Part shown: positions 61,574 through 64,000 of the stretch, in pieces
Position numbering within the stretch: position 1 is the first letter of the stretch
Layout: each line of letters begins with the position of its first letter
NCBI RefSeq assembly: GCF_043641665.1
Contig: NC_092186.1
Span: forward strand, 17,379,001 to 17,443,000
Direction: 5' to 3'
DNA length: 64,000 nt
DNA from: Enoplosus armatus
Lineage: Eukaryota > Chordata > Actinopteri > Centrarchiformes > Enoplosidae
Notes under the pieces: model-generated
What the model saw: only the letters and a program-made list of their open reading frames with translations
Databases searched by the model: none
Told to the model about the DNA's origin: nothing
Position numbers and translations under genes: made by a program

Positions 61574-61682
61574 CCGACCCTCCAAAGTCCTGGCAGGAGC
61601 AGCTGCCACTCATCGTGGGATCAGCCACTGCCACCTTGGTCTTCATCATTGCAGTTGTGGTCATCGCTATCGTCTGCCTCAG
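61574..61682 (+). CDS. ephb3: ephb3 exon 8: extracellular linker and transmembrane helix
   Basis: Exon of 109 nt, acceptor gacccttaaag, donor CTCAG|gtcaga. It encodes residues 529-563 with split codons at both ends (phase 1 in, phase 2 out). The linker DPPKSWQEQLPLIVG leads into one hydrophobic helix at about residues 541-563, ending in CLRKQR across the next junction. The Eph consensus QLPLIVGSATA before the helix is intact. This is the only membrane span, giving a type I topology. The donor (gtcaga) is the weakest in the gene, but phase and content fix it. Confidence 0.94.
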
Positions 61683-63262
61683 GTCAGAATATAACTCCAC
61701 TATCAGCCTTGGTCAGAACATGTGAAAGATGAGCATAAGCAACACCGCACTGACCCATTTACTTTTTTCTGGCCTATAGAATATGTTCGAACCACGAGGA
61801 CTTACAGAAACATTTGCGGAAATATTTTTTCTTCAAGTTGAAAAAAATTGAGCTGGCTTCAAATGTCAACTTTGTTTGCATGTCCTCCAAACCACCCCAG
61901 AACAGTCTCAGCGGATCGCTGTGCCACCTGTGAGGCCACTGAATGCCAGATTAGCCTTCTGAATCTGTGAATAGTAAACAGCTTTGGCTAAAATGCTACT
62001 TTGCTCACTGGACACAGCATGGTAGAGCAGCTGTTGGGCCTGATAGGCCTGCCCTCATGGCTCAGCACTCAGAATCAACTGTGCGGTTGCCTGACCACAA
62101 AGAACCCAGATGCGCCCCTGTCTGCTGGGCCCAATTGACTGGGAAGATGCGAATGGCTGCTCAGACATTTCAAAAAGTCTGACACTGCATCAGCTGGGTC
62201 TAACCACACTCGTTTATCCTTATACCACTCATTTGTCAAAAAGCAAATGCAGTGCATGTGTGTATATATGTGTGAAAGGTTGGCACCCACTGCTGACTGG
62301 CGCCCACTGGGTTCCCTCCACAAGCCAGTTCAGGCAGCGGCTGACAAGCGTGGGCATTGGTCACGCTAGACTGAATAATAATCTCCCTGGCTCTCCCTCC
62401 TCTCCTTCTCTCTCCTGCCTCTTCGCTCTCTTCTATTTTCACACCGCTACATTGTGTCTCTCTCAGGGTCTTGGCTTAGCCGCTGCTCTGACTGCCCCAG
62501 AAGAAGAACCAAAAAATAGTAATAATACAAAACACAGAGCTTCGGCATATTCCGGAACCGAATTAGAATTTGAAATAAGATGCAAATCACCATCGGGTAT
62601 TATTGCCCTGGTTACTGGTTAGACAACAAAGGAAGCACATTAACATGTAATTTCAACAAGCCAGCCCCCTTGCTCCGTCGTCATCTTTGCCCCCCCCCCC
62701 CAATGCTGAAGGGACACTTGCAGGATACAGAAACTGAGAGGCACTGGTGAAAGAGAAAAGAGAAATTTATAAAAGAAAAAAAAAAAAAAAGGAAAGAGAG
62801 AATGACAGCAAGAGTGAGAATCCATGAGGAGAAAATAAGGGGCAGATTGAATTGAAATGAACAGTTGAAATGTCTGTGGGGAAACGAAGGCGAGACAGCT
62901 GAGCTTGCTGTTTGAGTCTGCTTTTGTCTCGGCTGCTCATTTTGGGGGTACCGAAAGTGAATGGCTTTCACTTGCTGCTTCAGACAATGATATGATGTCC
63001 TTTTGTTTAGACTCATGTTACAGTCCCCAAGTATGAATCATTTTACCACTAGGCATTGATCCAATCTTTATCTACAGTGTATCCCTTGCTCCCAATGCAA
63101 AAAGACAAAGCATCTTCACCAAGCCACATCGTAGCGTGGCTACATCTCTGCAGACATTATTAGGGATCTGTTTTCTCCTCATGCCTTTGTTCCTTTCCAG
63201 TATTTGCACCCTGCTGTGTGGAGAGCATGTGACTCAGTTTGTGTTTTCATCTTTCTCAACAG
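61683..63262 (+). other. ephb3: ephb3 intron 8 (1.6 kb)
   Basis: Donor gtcaga, acceptor tttctcaacag. It contains a poly-C run (about 62689-62701) and a poly-A run (about 62777-62791). No extra exon that would preserve frame was found. Confidence 0.88.
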
Positions 63263-63315
63263 AAAGCAGAGAAACGGTTCAGAGTCGGAGTACACAGAGA
63301 AACTGCAACAGTACA
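63263..63315 (+). CDS. ephb3: ephb3 exon 9: cytoplasmic juxtamembrane mini-exon
   Basis: Exon of only 53 nt, acceptor tttctcaacag, donor TACA|gtaagt. It completes Arg564 and encodes residues 565-581 (KQRNGSESEYTEKLQQY). These are the basic stop-transfer residues and the Eph juxtamembrane YTEKLQQY motif. It enters in phase 2 and leaves in phase 1. It was found by asking which sequence joins the membrane helix to the [10 protein letters not shown] exon in frame. Confidence 0.93.
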
Positions 63316-63556
63316 GTAAGTCTCTTTGCTGAGATGCCCCTCCTTTTTGCATTATTAACATTATAACAGCAATATTTCTATACTTCAACTTACCCATGAC
63401 TGAGCATCCTCCACCACTAAAGAATAGCTCACATAAATATTATAAAGGATCTTGCTTTGATCTATACTTTGAACTTTACATAGTGTTATCTATTGTTGAA
63501 ATTTTGTTTGACAGCATAGATTCACTTTCCTGTTCTTGCCACTGAATCCCCTATAG
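63316..63556 (+). other. ephb3: ephb3 intron 9 (0.24 kb)
   Basis: Short intron, gtaagt to ctatag. CTTTGATC at 63454-63461 is a TCF/LEF-like site, likely by chance. Confidence 0.9.
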
Positions 63557-63679
63557 TAACGCCGGGAATGAAGGTCTACATTGACCCCTTCACCTATGAG
63601 GACCCCAACGAGGCGGTGCGCGAGTTTGCCAAGGAGATCGACGTCTCCTGCGTGAAGATCGAGGAGGTCATCGGCGCAG
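63557..63679 (+). CDS. ephb3: ephb3 exon 10: juxtamembrane tyrosines and kinase start
   Basis: Exon of 123 nt, acceptor tcccctatag, donor GCAG|gtaacc. It completes Ile582 and encodes residues 583-622 plus one base. It holds [11 protein letters not shown] with the two juxtamembrane tyrosines (Tyr589, Tyr595). In Eph receptors these restrain the kinase until phosphorylated and then dock SH2 proteins. [17 protein letters not shown] follows, the first kinase strand and the start of the glycine-rich ATP loop. The loop (GAG|xFGxV) is cut by intron 10 and its second half is outside the window. Open frame after 63679 is intron. Confidence 0.96.
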
Positions 63680-64000
63680 GTAACCCACCAAAGCTCCTGA
63701 GCTACAGGGGGAAGGCTGCTAGTCACCTCCAGGCCATACCGTTAGAGGACTTCACACCAAGCGGTACTTTCACTCAATTCATCGCTCGCCCTCTCCTTGC
63801 TCCCTCCCCTCCCACACTCGTCACCTCTTAGGGACCCCTTTCTAGTCTTACAGATGTCTTTAGCACTCTCCTGTGTTTTAAGCATTACTAGTTACAGTAT
63901 GTCCTCTTTAAGTTAGCGTGACTCACAGTCTTAGCACCCTTACATTGTTTACCATGCCATGTGCATTTAGAGTAGCTGTAATACCTTTTGTATGATGGAT
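63680..64000 (+). other. ephb3: ephb3 intron 10, start only
   Basis: Begins gtaacc after the split glycine codon of the ATP loop and runs off the window. Nothing else seen. Confidence 0.9.

Larger units (their letters stand above)
17350..64000 (+). other. ephb3: ephb3 gene locus (5' part; continues beyond window)
   Basis: Span of the Eph receptor gene from its presumed transcription start to the window edge; the left limit is inferred from a TATA-like box. Ten exons in consistent phase encode 622 complete codons plus one base. EphB receptors are transmembrane tyrosine kinases that bind ephrin-B ligands on neighbouring cells and drive repulsion, axon guidance, boundary formation and epithelial cell positioning. 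The EphB3 assignment rests on residues recalled from the family: [14 protein letters not shown] in the ligand-binding domain, the SDSDSA stretch, [24 protein letters not shown] (in two parts), a CLRKQR stop-transfer, and MKVYIDPF with [12 protein letters not shown]. EphB1 and EphB2 differ at several of these. The a/b ohnolog cannot be decided. Kinase, SAM and PDZ-motif exons are outside the window. Confidence 0.93.

Noticed and set aside
63680..63831. Continuation of the exon 10 frame
   Set aside because: The family sequence requires the ATP loop after GAG; the frame instead runs through a gtaacc donor into intron.

Overview
The window is vertebrate genomic DNA, most likely from a teleost fish and probably a percomorph. 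The evidence is long AT-rich introns with clean GT-AG exons, very many (CA)n/(TG)n microsatellites, and fish-type dispersed repeats: tRNA-derived SINEs, a MITE with intact terminal inverted repeats, a hAT end and a LINE tail. There is no bacterial or viral gene, CRISPR array, or rRNA or tRNA gene.

The only convincing protein-coding gene is the 5' two thirds of an Eph-family receptor tyrosine kinase on the + strand. The protein pieces fit EphB3 better than EphB1 or EphB2, so I call it ephb3. The choice between the teleost ohnologs ephb3a and ephb3b cannot be made here. Ten coding exons were joined by reading splice sites and phase: 17916-17979, 47505-47569, 52191-52863, 56368-56523, 57522-57857, 60239-60363, 60862-61024, 61574-61682, 63263-63315 and 63557-63679. 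All junctions keep frame and give 622 complete codons plus one base. They encode the signal peptide, ephrin-binding domain, Cys-rich Sushi/EGF-like region, two fibronectin type III domains, one membrane helix, the juxtamembrane segment with two regulatory tyrosines, and the start of the kinase glycine loop. The rest of the kinase, the SAM domain and the PDZ-binding tail lie beyond position 64000.

Layout: 1-17.3 kb is 5' flanking DNA with no recognisable gene. It holds a pair of about 0.2-kb direct repeats, a MITE, a teleost GGTTAGGG-rich dispersed repeat and microsatellites. The region 17.15-17.92 kb holds a (TC)26 tract, a TATA-like box and a presumed 5' leader. That leader has several short upstream ORFs, a six-run G-quadruplex motif, and a last upstream ORF whose stop overlaps the ephb3 start codon. 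Intron 1 is 29.5 kb, intron 2 4.6 kb and intron 3 3.5 kb. These carry most of the repeats and several repeat-poor blocks with homeodomain- or TCF-like sites that could be enhancers. The 3' end is a compact exon cluster.

I found no new gene system. The observations most worth checking are the 5'-leader architecture, the repeat pair and MITE upstream, a lone Ig-like exon relic near 5.6 kb, and the candidate noncoding elements in intron 1.
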